Source of the DNA: an uncultured Eubacteriales bacterium
Lineage (GTDB): Bacteria > Bacillota > Clostridia > Christensenellales > Borkfalkiaceae
Direction: 5' to 3'
Assembly: GCA_905207385.1 (NCBI GenBank)
Contig: CAJLLH010000046.1
Location: 1-8,433 of the forward strand
DNA length: 8,433 nucleotides
A program made the translations under genes and the position numbers. Position 1 is the first letter of the stretch, and every line of letters starts with the position of its first letter. Below are positions 1 through 6,095 of the stretch, piece by piece. The notes beneath the pieces were generated by a model. That model was not told where the DNA came from and did not search any database. It was given only the letters and a program-made list of their open reading frames with translations.

Positions 1-51
1 CAGCTTTATGCCGCGCCCGCACGCATTCTTTTGTACGTTCAGGTGCAGAAA

Positions 52-300
52 TTATCTGTGCGCTCTTTCTTCGTGCATATCGTCATTGCGCGAAAGCTTT
101 AAGCCCCAGCCCGTAATGATGGGCGAAAGTATAAGCCAGAGCGCGGCAACGGCAATTATAACGTACACAGTTATCGAACCCGCCGTTCTGGGACCCTGGA
201 AAATCCAGCTTACAAGGTTGAAGTCGAATATGCCGTAAAGACCCCAGTTAAGCGCGCCTATAATGCAGAGAATATAGGCTAAAAAATTTGCAATTACCAT
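52..300 (-). CDS. DUF378 family small membrane protein
   Basis: This 82-residue protein has two hydrophobic segments, at about residues 4-25 and 45-63, separated by a short loop, and a charged C-terminal tail rich in Asp, Glu, Arg and His. The first segment ends in the motif GALNWGLYGIFDFNLVSWIF, which is the signature of DUF378 (the YuzA-like family), so it is an inner-membrane protein of unknown function. The length is typical of the family. I chose the start at 300, not the in-frame ATG at 318, because AAGGAG (309-314 on this strand) lies 8 nt upstream of the ATG at 300, and the ATG at 318 would put this site inside the coding region. It diverges from the GH3 gene, with 212 bp between the two starts. 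I found no convincing promoter: a CATACT hexamer (322-327, minus strand) could be a -10 box, but it has no properly spaced -35. The family call is firm; the role is unknown. Confidence 0.88.
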   Translation of the reverse strand: MVIANFLAYILCIIGALNWGLYGIFDFNLVSWIFQGPRTAGSITVYVIIAVAALWLILSPIITGWGLKLSRNDDMHEERAHR

Positions 301-308
301 AAATATTT

Positions 309-314
309 CTCCTT
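309..314 (-). promoter_or_regulatory. Ribosome binding site of the DUF378 gene
   Basis: AAGGAG on the minus strand lies 8 nt before the ATG at 300. It decides the start of the DUF378 gene against the longer in-frame ATG at 318. Confidence 0.85.
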
Positions 315-440
315 GCAAATAAGTATGGTCTTTTTGTTTTTCTTTATGCGCAATTAATGTTCAGCATTTATATTATTTTAAGAGCGTCTTTTTTTGCGCA
401 TTTGCTCCGCCGCGCAAAAAATGCGTCAGTATCGGCAATA

Positions 441-457
441 GCGGGCATATATGCCGC
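441..457. repeat. CATATATG-centred palindrome upstream of the GH3 promoter
   Basis: The sequence GCGGGCATATATGCCGC contains the perfect 12-bp palindrome GGCATATATGCC (444-455). It lies 20 bp upstream of the -35 box of the GH3 promoter, in the space between the divergent DUF378 and GH3 genes. No T-run follows on either strand, so it does not look like a terminator. A protein-binding site or a member of a short palindromic repeat family are both possible. It resembles the palindromes at 6882-6897 and 7008-7023. Confidence 0.5.
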
Positions 458-476
458 GTCGAAATCAAATTTAATA

Positions 477-505
477 TTGCAATCGCGCCGCCGCTGTGAT
501 AAAAT
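477..505 (+). promoter_or_regulatory. Sigma-A-like promoter of the GH3 gene, extended -10
   Basis: The -35 box is TTGCAA (477-482), the spacer is exactly 17 bp, and the -10 box is TAAAAT (500-505), preceded directly by TGA, which gives an extended -10 element. Transcription would be expected to start about 6-8 nt after the -10, near 511-513. That coincides with the ATG at 513 and excludes any start further upstream. The promoter before the 4119 gene has the same design: the same -35, the same spacer and the same TGA. Confidence 0.65.
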
Positions 506-512
506 GAAATAT

Positions 513-2843
513 ATGAAAAACAAAGCAAAAAGCGCCGCTGGCGGCGCAGATAAAAAATTAAAACTTCTTACGGGTCGCGACTTCTGGACTTCCATGCCCG
601 CGCCCGAACTCGGCATACCGTCGGTGCGCTTTTCCGACGGCCCTCACGGTCTGCGCACTCAGGTCGGCGCGGCAGATAACTTCGGACTTTCGGGCGCAAT
701 GCCCGCAACCTGTTTTCCTTGCCTAGCCGCGGTGGGCAGCTCGTGGGATAAATCGCTCGCCCGCGCCATGGGCGAAAGACTGGGCGAAGAAGCGCGCGCC
801 TTCGGCGTTAACGTGCTGCTCGGCCCCGGCGTTAACATAAAGCGCAACCCCCTTTGCGGCAGAAATTTTGAATACCTTTCGGAAGATGCCTTTCTTGCGG
901 GCGGACTTGCCGCTGAGTACATAAAGGGCGTGCAGAGCAAGGGCGTTTCGGCGTGCGTAAAGCACTTTGCCTGCAACAACCGCGAGCTGGCGCGCAACGT
1001 CTGCTCGAGCGAGGTTTCCGAGCGCGCTTTGCGCGAAATTTATCTGCCCGCGTTCGAAGCGGCGGTAAAGGAGGGCGGCGTTTCCGCCGTAATGACGGCT
1101 TACAATAAGCTCAATGGCACATACTGTTCGGAAAACGCTTGGCTTATTTCGGGCATATTGCGCGGCGAATGGGGCTTCGACGGCATAGTCGTTTCCGACT
1201 GGACGGGCACTTCCGACCGCGCGGCGGGCGTTGCGGCGGGTCAGGATATTGAAATGCCTTGCTGCAATTTTACGCCCGAGGAGCTTGAAGCGGCGCTCTC
1301 AAACGGAAAAATTACCGAAAACGACGTTTATGCCTGCCTTGACAGGTTAAAAAGGTTCGGCGAAAGGTACGCCTTTACTGAAAAATCTGAATACGATGAA
1401 AAGGAGCACCTTGAATTTGCGCGCAGCGCAGCGGCGCAGTGCGCCGTTCTTTTAAAAAACGAAGGCGTTCTTCCCATAACAAAGGGTTCGCGCGTGGCGC
1501 TTATCGGCGACCTTGCAGCAAATCCGCATATTCAGGGCGGCGGTTCGGCAAAGGTTACACCGCAGCATATTGATGATATTGTAGGGTGCATTTCGCAAAA
1601 ATTTGATTTAAGCGGCTTTGAGCGCGGTTACGAGCGCAGCGGCAAGCGCAACGAAAAACTTTTAAAGCGCGCCGTAAAGCTTGCCCAAAGTTCGCGCCAG
1701 ACAATACTTTTTCTCGGTCTTACCGACCGCGAAGACGCCGAGGGCGCGGACAGAGACAGCCTTATGCTGCCCGTCTGCCAGCTTGAACTTTTGCAAAGAC
1801 TTGCCGCGGCGGGCGTAAGACCCGTCGTAGTGCTCTGCAGCGGTTCGGCTGTGGATATGGCGTGGGACGCGCTCTGCTCCGCGGTGCTGTACATGCCGCT
1901 CACTGGTGCGGGCACGGGTACGGCTGTCGCCGAGCTTTTATGCGGCGACAAAAATCCTTGCGGCAAGCTTGCAGAAACCTTCCCAGTAAGGTACGAAGAT
2001 GTTCCTTGCGCAAAACTTTTTGCTTCAGACCCCTACATATGCCGCTACGAAGAGGATATTTTTGTGGGTTACCGCTGGTACGACGCCGCGGGGCTTGAAG
2101 TTAAATATCCGTTCGGGCACGGTCTTTCTTACACAACTTTTGAATATTCCCGCCTTTCTGCAACCGAGCGGGGAATAGCTTTCAGAATAAAAAATATCGG
2201 CGCGTGCGCGGGTGCAGAGGTGGTACAGGTTTACATCTGCCCGCCCGACTGCGGCTTTGCCTATCCCGTCAGAAAACTCGCCGCGTACGAAAAGGTGTAC
2301 CTCGAAGCGGGCGAAGAACGCGTTGTGTTCATTCCTCTTTGCAGGTCGTCCTTCAGCGCATTCGACGCAAATATCGGCTCTTTTATGGTATATTCCGGTC
2401 AGTACGGCGTTCAGGTAGGTTCGTCATCGCGCGATATCCGCCTTGAAGACGTTATAACAATAAACGGCGAAACGCCCGAAAATGTCGGCTTCGGCGCAGT
2501 CGAGCGCGAAAATATAATAAGCGGAGTGCGCGCCGCAGAACAACTTGCAAGCAAAAGTTGCGAAAACCGCGCAAAAAAGGGCCGCGTTACAGTAACTATG
2601 GAAAGTCCGCTTATAGACCTTAAAAACGCAAAGGGCGCAATCGGCAGACTTATATACAAAATTGCCGACTTCTACTGCACAAGCAAAAAGCAGACGGCTC
2701 TGCTTTCCTTCCGCTACATAACAGTGCGCGCGGCAATGCAGGTGGCGGGGTTCAACCTTGCCAGAGCGCACGGGTTCACCGATATCTGCAACGGAAAATT
2801 TTTCCGCGGGCTTAAAAAGATTATAACCGGAAAAGAAAAGTAA
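513..2843 (+). CDS. Glycoside hydrolase family 3, beta-glucosidase-like, cytoplasmic
   Basis: This 776-residue enzyme should remove terminal beta-linked glucose or xylose from oligosaccharides inside the cell; no signal peptide is visible. Numbering is from the ATG at 513. The N-terminal barrel carries FWTSMPAPELGIPSVRFSDG near the start and the GH3 substrate-binding KHFACNNRE (about 150-158). The nucleophile region is GFDGIVVSDW, with Asp229 in the SDW motif. The second alpha/beta domain holds DAEGADR, where Glu410 aligns with the usual acid/base (inferred from family knowledge). PFGHGLSYTTFEY and a fibronectin-III-like domain (about 560-650) follow. A further 125-residue helical, basic tail continues to the end. 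The start is difficult: ATGs at 504 and 513 both lack a Shine-Dalgarno, the ATG at 504 overlaps the promoter -10, and the next in-frame ATG (594) would delete the conserved N-terminus. I prefer 513. The open frame extends back to 357, but that part lies upstream of the promoter and does not resemble GH3. The exact sugar specificity cannot be read from the sequence. Confidence 0.92.
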   Translation: MKNKAKSAAGGADKKLKLLTGRDFWTSMPAPELGIPSVRFSDGPHGLRTQVGAADNFGLSGAMPATCFPCLAAVGSSWDKSLARAMGERLGEEARAFGVNVLLGPGVNIKRNPLCGRNFEYLSEDAFLAGGLAAEYIKGVQSKGVSACVKHFACNNRELARNVCSSEVSERALREIYLPAFEAAVKEGGVSAVMTAYNKLNGTYCSENAWLISGILRGEWGFDGIVVSDWTGTSDRAAGVAAGQDIEMPCCNFTPEELEAALSNGKITENDVYACLDRLKRFGERYAFTEKSEYDEKEHLEFARSAAAQCAVLLKNEGVLPITKGSRVALIGDLAANPHIQGGGSAKVTPQHIDDIVGCISQKFDLSGFERGYERSGKRNEKLLKRAVKLAQSSRQTILFLGLTDREDAEGADRDSLMLPVCQLELLQRLAAAGVRPVVVLCSGSAVDMAWDALCSAVLYMPLTGAGTGTAVAELLCGDKNPCGKLAETFPVRYEDVPCAKLFASDPYICRYEEDIFVGYRWYDAAGLEVKYPFGHGLSYTTFEYSRLSATERGIAFRIKNIGACAGAEVVQVYICPPDCGFAYPVRKLAAYEKVYLEAGEERVVFIPLCRSSFSAFDANIGSFMVYSGQYGVQVGSSSRDIRLEDVITINGETPENVGFGAVERENIISGVRAAEQLASKSCENRAKKGRVTVTMESPLIDLKNAKGAIGRLIYKIADFYCTSKKQTALLSFRYITVRAAMQVAGFNLARAHGFTDICNGKFFRGLKKIITGKEK

Positions 2844-2861
2844 AAAACACCGCGCACTATG

Positions 2862-2885
2862 CCGCAAATAACGCTATATTTGCGG
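2862..2885. repeat. Perfect 9-bp inverted repeat after the GH3 gene
   Basis: CCGCAAATA (2862-2870) and TATTTGCGG (2877-2885) form a perfect 9-bp stem around a 6-nt loop, 18 nt after the GH3 stop codon. There is no T-run directly after it on either strand, so it is not a classical Rho-independent terminator. It could be an mRNA 3'-end stabiliser, a weak terminator, or an operator for the next gene, whose start is 75 bp further on. Confidence 0.55.
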
Positions 2886-2946
2886 ACTGTACGCATTGCT
2901 TAAGTCTGATTATGATTCGGATATATATAAAGGGAAATTAAATTTT

Positions 2947-2952
2947 AAGGAG
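2947..2952 (+). promoter_or_regulatory. Ribosome binding site of the ketopantoate reductase-like gene
   Basis: AAGGAG lies 8 nt before the ATG at 2961. Upstream of it is an AT-rich stretch (2921-2930, alternating TA) that may contain the -10 region, with TTGCTT at 2896-2901 as a possible -35. The spacing does not fit well, so I do not call a promoter. Confidence 0.85.
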
Positions 2953-2960
2953 AAAAGCAT

Positions 2961-3971
2961 ATGAGGGCTGCCATATACGGCGCGGGCGCAATGGGTACTG
3001 TGCTCGGCGCATACATAACAAAAAACGGCGGAAACATAGACCTTATTTCGCACAATAAAGAGCACGTTGCCGCGCTTAAGTCAGAGGGCGCGCGCGTCTG
3101 CGGCGCGACGGAATTCACCGTGCCCGTTTCTGCGCTTCTGCCCGAGGAGATGCAGGGCAGGTACGACGTGATATTTCTTATGACAAAACAGCGCAACAAT
3201 AAAGAAATTTTAAACTTTTTGTTGCCGTATGTCGCCGAGGACGGCATAATATGCACAACGCAGAACGGTCTGCCCGAACCTTCGGTTGCTCAGGTTGTCG
3301 GCGAAGACCGCTGTTGCGGCTGTGCCGTTTCCTGGGGCGCAACTTTTCTGGGTCGCGGCGCGGCAAAGCTTACCACACGAACGGACGCGCTGGAGTTCGC
3401 GCTTGGCACAATTTATAATAATTCCGAAAAGCTTGAAGCGGTAAAAAGTTTACTAAGCCTTATGGGCAGAGTAACGGTGGAAGAAAATTTCTTGGGCGCA
3501 CGCTGGTCAAAACTTACCATAAACAGCGCATTTTCGGGCGTTTCGGCAATCACGGGGCTTACCTTCGGGCAGATTTGCGACGATAAGTACGCCCGCAAAG
3601 TTGCTCAGGCAATACTCAAAGAATGTTTCGACGTTGCCGTAGCCTGCAAAATAAAGCCCGCAAAAGTTCAGGGACACGACGTGGCTAAAATTTTAGGTTA
3701 CCGCACCGCGCTCAAAAAATTTATTTCATACCTAATTATCCCCGTGGCAATGAAAAAGCACCGCGACATAATTTCGGGCATGTATTGCGACCTCTCTGCG
3801 GGCAGACTGTGCGAAATTGAGTTCATAAACGGAGTGGTGTGCGAATACGGCAAAAGGGTATGCTTCCCCGCAACGCTCAACGGCATAATATGCCGCACCG
3901 TGCACGAAATAGAGCGCGGCGAACGTAAAATTTCCGTGGATAATCTTTCCGTTTTCAACCAATATATTTAA
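2961..3971 (+). CDS. Ketopantoate reductase family (ApbA/PanE-like) oxidoreductase
   Basis: This 336-residue cytoplasmic enzyme belongs to the 2-dehydropantoate 2-reductase family, which uses NADPH to reduce ketopantoate to pantoate on the way to coenzyme A. The N-terminal Rossmann fold opens with YGAGAMG (nucleotide-binding glycines at residues 7, 9 and 12). It is followed by LMTKQ (Lys76) and TTQNG (Asn102), both at positions conserved in the family. The helical C-terminal half contains RWSKLTINSAFSGVSAITG, where Lys184 corresponds to the catalytic lysine and Asn188 follows. It also contains SAGRLCEIEFING, where Glu285 and Asn290 match the substrate-binding residues of PanE. All key residues are present, so it is probably active. 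No other pantothenate gene is nearby, so this may be a paralogue acting on another 2-keto acid; I therefore give no gene symbol. The start is fixed by a strong AAGGAG site 8 nt upstream. It stands alone, with 117 bp before it and 147 bp after it. Confidence 0.9.
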   Translation: MRAAIYGAGAMGTVLGAYITKNGGNIDLISHNKEHVAALKSEGARVCGATEFTVPVSALLPEEMQGRYDVIFLMTKQRNNKEILNFLLPYVAEDGIICTTQNGLPEPSVAQVVGEDRCCGCAVSWGATFLGRGAAKLTTRTDALEFALGTIYNNSEKLEAVKSLLSLMGRVTVEENFLGARWSKLTINSAFSGVSAITGLTFGQICDDKYARKVAQAILKECFDVAVACKIKPAKVQGHDVAKILGYRTALKKFISYLIIPVAMKKHRDIISGMYCDLSAGRLCEIEFINGVVCEYGKRVCFPATLNGIICRTVHEIERGERKISVDNLSVFNQYI

Positions 3972-4024
3972 GGTAAAAACAGCGTTTTCGGCTCTTTATG
4001 CACCCAGTTGAGCGTTCGCGCGCA

Positions 4025-4054
4025 TTTGTTGCATATTTATTAGTTTTTGTTGCA
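4025..4054 (+). repeat. Direct repeat TTTGTTGCA, 21 bp apart, overlapping a -35 box
   Basis: TTTGTTGCA occurs at 4025-4033 and again at 4046-4054. The second copy overlaps the -35 box (4050-4055) of the promoter for the 4119 gene. A 21-bp period is two helical turns, so both copies face the same side of the DNA, as expected of tandem regulator sites. The sequence is AT-rich and the repeat is short, so chance is possible. Confidence 0.35.
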
Positions 4055-4078
4055 AAAATTTTCACTCGGTGATATAAT
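4050..4078 (+). promoter_or_regulatory. Sigma-A-like promoter of the alpha/beta hydrolase gene
   Basis: The -35 box is TTGCAA (4050-4055), the spacer is 17 bp, and the -10 is a perfect TATAAT (4073-4078) preceded by TGA. Transcription should start near 4085, leaving a leader of about 34 nt. This supports the ATG at 4119 as the start and rules out the in-frame codons further upstream. Confidence 0.75.
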
Positions 4079-4091
4079 TATTTTTAATATC

Positions 4092-4107
4092 GGCGGCGTT
4101 GTCCGCC
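4092..4107 (+). promoter_or_regulatory. Small leader hairpin directly before a ribosome binding site
   Basis: GGCGG (4092-4096) and CCGCC (4103-4107) form a 5-bp stem with a 6-nt loop inside the short predicted leader. The stem ends exactly where the Shine-Dalgarno-like AAAGG (4108-4112) begins. It may set the accessibility of the ribosome site or protect the 5' end; no riboswitch fold is recognisable. Confidence 0.35.
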
Positions 4108-4118
4108 AAAGGTATACT

Positions 4119-5057
4119 ATGGAAGATATTTACTATCCTTCAGCAGACGGCAAACATACCGTTCATGCCGTAATATGGCGTCCCGAATGCAAAGTGCGCG
4201 CCGTTTTGCAGATAATTCACGGAATGGAGGAGTACGCTTCGCGCTATTCCCCGTTTGCCGAACGTGCCGCAAAAGAGGGCATACTCGTCTGTGCGGAAGA
4301 CCATCTGGGTCACGGACTTACCGCGCCCGAAAAGAACCGCGGACACTTCCCCGAAAACGGCGAAGAGCTCGTGCTCGAGGATATCCGCTCGCTTACTTTG
4401 CGCGTGATTGAACTGGCGCCCGAAGTTCCCTTTTTTATCATGGGGCACAGCATGGGTTCGTTTTTCTGCCGCGAATATATATCGCGCTACGGCGGCGGGC
4501 TCAGCGGCGCGATAATCATGGGCACGGGGTATAAGGATAAGGTTACGCTGATGTTTGCGCGGCTTATGTCTTCCCTTATAGGCGGCATAAAGGGCAAACG
4601 GTATAAAAGTCCGCTCATAGGCAAGCTCGCGTTCGGCGCGTACAACAAACGCTTTGCGCCCGCGCGCACCTCATACGACTGGCTTTCTTCAGATAACGGC
4701 AATGTCGACGGCTACATTGCCGACGAACTTTGCGGTTTCGGCTTCACCTGCGGCGGTTATTCGGGTCTGTTCGGCATTATGAGCAAGGCGTGCTCCGCGC
4801 GCGCTTTTGAAGATACGCCCAAAAATCTTCCCCTTCTTATCGTGGCGGGCACGGACGACCCCGTGGGCGACTACGGCAAGGGCGTGGAAAAAACATATTC
4901 AAAATACATTAAAGCGGGTGTAAAGGACGCAAGGCTTAAGCTTTATACCGGCGCCCGACACGAAATACTCAACGATTTCTGCAAGGAAGCTGTCTGCCGC
5001 GACGTTATTTCCTTCATAAAGGAAAAATGCGGTTCTGCCCGCGAAGAAACGTTGTAA
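4119..5057 (+). CDS. Alpha/beta hydrolase, lysophospholipase/monoacylglycerol-lipase-like
   Basis: This 312-residue protein is a serine hydrolase of the Hydrolase_4 (serine aminopeptidase S33-like) group, which includes monoacylglycerol lipases and lysophospholipases. Its likely substrate is a lipid or another small ester. Visible signatures, counted from the ATG at 4119, are the oxyanion-loop HGMEEYASRY (34-43), the segment EDHLGHG (60-66), the nucleophile elbow GHSMG with Ser111, the acid region GTDDPVG with Asp247 as the best candidate, and the catalytic His281 in ARHE. The variable lid lies at about 140-215. No signal peptide is present, so it should be cytoplasmic. The ATG at 4119 is preceded by AAAGG at a 6-nt spacing and sits about 34 nt after the predicted transcription start. 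The longer frame back to 4047 overlaps the promoter itself and is rejected. It has its own promoter and lies 147 bp from the gene before, so it is probably transcribed separately from it. Exact substrate unknown. Confidence 0.9.
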   Translation: MEDIYYPSADGKHTVHAVIWRPECKVRAVLQIIHGMEEYASRYSPFAERAAKEGILVCAEDHLGHGLTAPEKNRGHFPENGEELVLEDIRSLTLRVIELAPEVPFFIMGHSMGSFFCREYISRYGGGLSGAIIMGTGYKDKVTLMFARLMSSLIGGIKGKRYKSPLIGKLAFGAYNKRFAPARTSYDWLSSDNGNVDGYIADELCGFGFTCGGYSGLFGIMSKACSARAFEDTPKNLPLLIVAGTDDPVGDYGKGVEKTYSKYIKAGVKDARLKLYTGARHEILNDFCKEAVCRDVISFIKEKCGSAREETL

Positions 5058-5107
5058 ATTTTGCGCCGCGCTTAATCGGCTTAAGGATTGAATAATTTTA
5101 CGTCGTC

Positions 5108-5122
5108 GGGGCGCATTGCCCC
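5108..5122. repeat. Small GC-rich hairpin after the alpha/beta hydrolase gene
   Basis: GGGGC (5108-5112) and GCCCC (5118-5122) form a perfect 5-bp stem with a 5-nt loop, about 50 nt after the hydrolase stop. It is followed by alternating AT, not by a T-run, so a terminator role is uncertain. No better terminator is visible between 5058 and 5221. Confidence 0.35.
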
Positions 5123-5129
5123 ATATATA

Positions 5130-5177
5130 TGCCGCAACTATTCACAATTCATTTTTACAGATATTATTGCCGCAACT
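5130..5177 (+). repeat. Direct repeat TGCCGCAACT upstream of the first esterase
   Basis: TGCCGCAACT occurs at 5130-5139 and again at 5168-5177, 38 bp apart, in the 164-bp gap before the esterase gene. The second copy lies at or just upstream of where a -35 box would fall for the TATACT at 5194-5199. A similar core, TGCCGCAA, occurs at 2860-2867 and 6892-6899, which suggests a recurring intergenic element or a common binding site. Confidence 0.4.
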
Positions 5178-5193
5178 TTAAAAGCGGGCGCGG

Positions 5194-5199
5194 TATACT
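5194..5199 (+). promoter_or_regulatory. Candidate -10 box of the first esterase gene
   Basis: TATACT fits a -10 element and would start transcription near 5206, just before the partial ribosome site GAGG (5208-5211). No good -35 is found at 16-18 bp; the nearest are CCGCAA or CGCAAC within the repeat at 5168-5177. This is a weak call. Confidence 0.3.
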
Positions 5200-5221
5200 T
5201 TTTTGACGAGGCTTTGATTTT

Positions 5222-5983
5222 ATGGTAAAAGAATGGGATATAACCATACCGCAGCTTACAGGCGAGCGCACGCGCAGGGCGTATGTTTACCTGCCGCAAG
5301 GCTACGAAGAGGAGCAGGAAAGGCGCTACCCCGTAATGTACATGTTCGACGGACACAACCTCTTTTTTGACGAAGAGGCGACGTACGGCAAAAGCTGGGG
5401 GCTTGGCGATTATCTTGATTATACTAACACAAAACTGATAATTGCCGCCGTGGAATGCAACACCGTGGGCAACGGAAGGCTGGAGGAGTATTCCCCCGTA
5501 AACTTCTATATGCCCAACGGCTCTTTCATCCGCAGCAAGGGCAAAAAATATATGGACTGGCTGGTCGGCGAATTCAAACCGTTCATAGACGAAAATTTCC
5601 GCACGTTGCCCGACAGGCTCAATACGGCAATCGGCGGCAGCTCTATGGGCGGACTTATGACTATGTATGCCGTGGCGGCGTATAACAGATATTTTGCGCG
5701 CGGCGCGGCGCTTTCGCCCAGTTTATGGGTGGGCGGCTCTACCCCCGAATTTCTTGAAAAGGCAAAATTCGGCAGAGAAACGCAGCTTTACATGGACTAC
5801 GGCAGCAAGGAATTCAAAAATCACTTTCAGCAGCGCTCTATATTTGCCGACGTTTCTGCCGCGCTTATAAAAAAAGGCGTTTACCTTACCTCGCGCATAG
5901 TTCCCGGCGGAACGCATTGCGAGGCTTCGTGGCAGAGCCAGATACCCGTATTCATGAACGCCCTCGGCTTCGAAGGCGAATAA
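5222..5983 (+). CDS. Esterase, alpha/beta hydrolase fold (PF00756-like)
   Basis: This 253-residue serine esterase belongs to the putative-esterase family that includes Fes/IroE-type, feruloyl and S-formylglutathione esterases. Seen in the sequence are an N-terminal beta-sheet segment RRAYVYLPQGY; the conserved YPVMYMFDGHNLFFD (36-50), which carries the family's DGHNLF-type oxyanion motif; and the nucleophile elbow AIGGSSMGG with Ser141 in G-x-S-x-G. These are followed by ALSPSLW (163-169), MDYGSKE (191-197, Asp192 a candidate acid) and catalytic His232 in GGTHCEASW. There is no signal peptide, so a cytoplasmic location is likely, which argues against direct attack on polymeric plant cell wall. 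The ATG at 5222 has only a weak GAGG site, 10 nt upstream. A terminator-like hairpin follows directly. The same superfamily is represented again by the next gene, and the two C-termini align loosely (GG, then His, Trp and a hydrophobic helix). Substrate unknown. Confidence 0.88.
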   Translation: MVKEWDITIPQLTGERTRRAYVYLPQGYEEEQERRYPVMYMFDGHNLFFDEEATYGKSWGLGDYLDYTNTKLIIAAVECNTVGNGRLEEYSPVNFYMPNGSFIRSKGKKYMDWLVGEFKPFIDENFRTLPDRLNTAIGGSSMGGLMTMYAVAAYNRYFARGAALSPSLWVGGSTPEFLEKAKFGRETQLYMDYGSKEFKNHFQQRSIFADVSAALIKKGVYLTSRIVPGGTHCEASWQSQIPVFMNALGFEGE

Positions 5984-5984
5984 G

Positions 5985-6026
5985 AAAAAAGGCGCGACTT
6001 TGAAGCATCAGCGCCTTATGTGTTTT
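5985..6026 (+). terminator. Probable Rho-independent terminator between the two esterases
   Basis: Two bases after the esterase stop, an A-tract leads into AAGGCGC (5989-5995), which pairs perfectly with GCGCCTT (6011-6017) across a 15-nt loop. A short ATGTG and then five T (6022-6026) follow. The stem and T-run fit intrinsic termination, but the large loop and the 4-5 nt gap before the T-run weaken it, so some readthrough into the second esterase is plausible. Confidence 0.5.
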
Positions 6027-6083
6027 TAATTTTAACAGGGCGCGTGCGCGCTTGTAAGGCAGTTTCGCGCCGCTTTTTATTTT

Positions 6084-6090
6084 AAGGTGG
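6084..6090 (+). promoter_or_regulatory. Ribosome binding site of the second esterase, deciding its start
   Basis: AAGGTGG lies 5 nt before the ATG at 6096. A GTG inside this same motif (6087) is in frame and could be miscalled as the start, but it has no site of its own upstream and is better read as part of the Shine-Dalgarno. Confidence 0.75.
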
Positions 6091-6095
6091 ACCTT

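Noticed and set aside
8..238. 76-residue plus-strand open frame at the left end
   Set aside because: It is antisense to the DUF378 gene and shows no domain or ribosome site.
301..318. Longer DUF378 start at 318
   Set aside because: It would place the AAGGAG site inside the gene; the ATG at 300 is 8 nt from that site.
357..512. N-terminal extension of the GH3 frame by 52 residues
   Set aside because: It lies upstream of and across a good promoter (477-505), has no ribosome site, and does not resemble a GH3 N-terminus or a signal peptide.
2424..2867. 147-residue open frame on the minus strand within the GH3 gene
   Set aside because: It is antisense to a clear GH3 gene, has no ribosome site or known domain, and is explained by codon bias.
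4047..4118. Upstream TTG start for the alpha/beta hydrolase
   Set aside because: It overlaps the -35 and -10 boxes; transcription should begin near 4085.
6052..6080. Promoter TTGTAA-17 bp-TTTTAT before the second esterase
   Set aside because: Each box matches only 4 of 6 consensus bases, and transcription would start inside the ribosome site.
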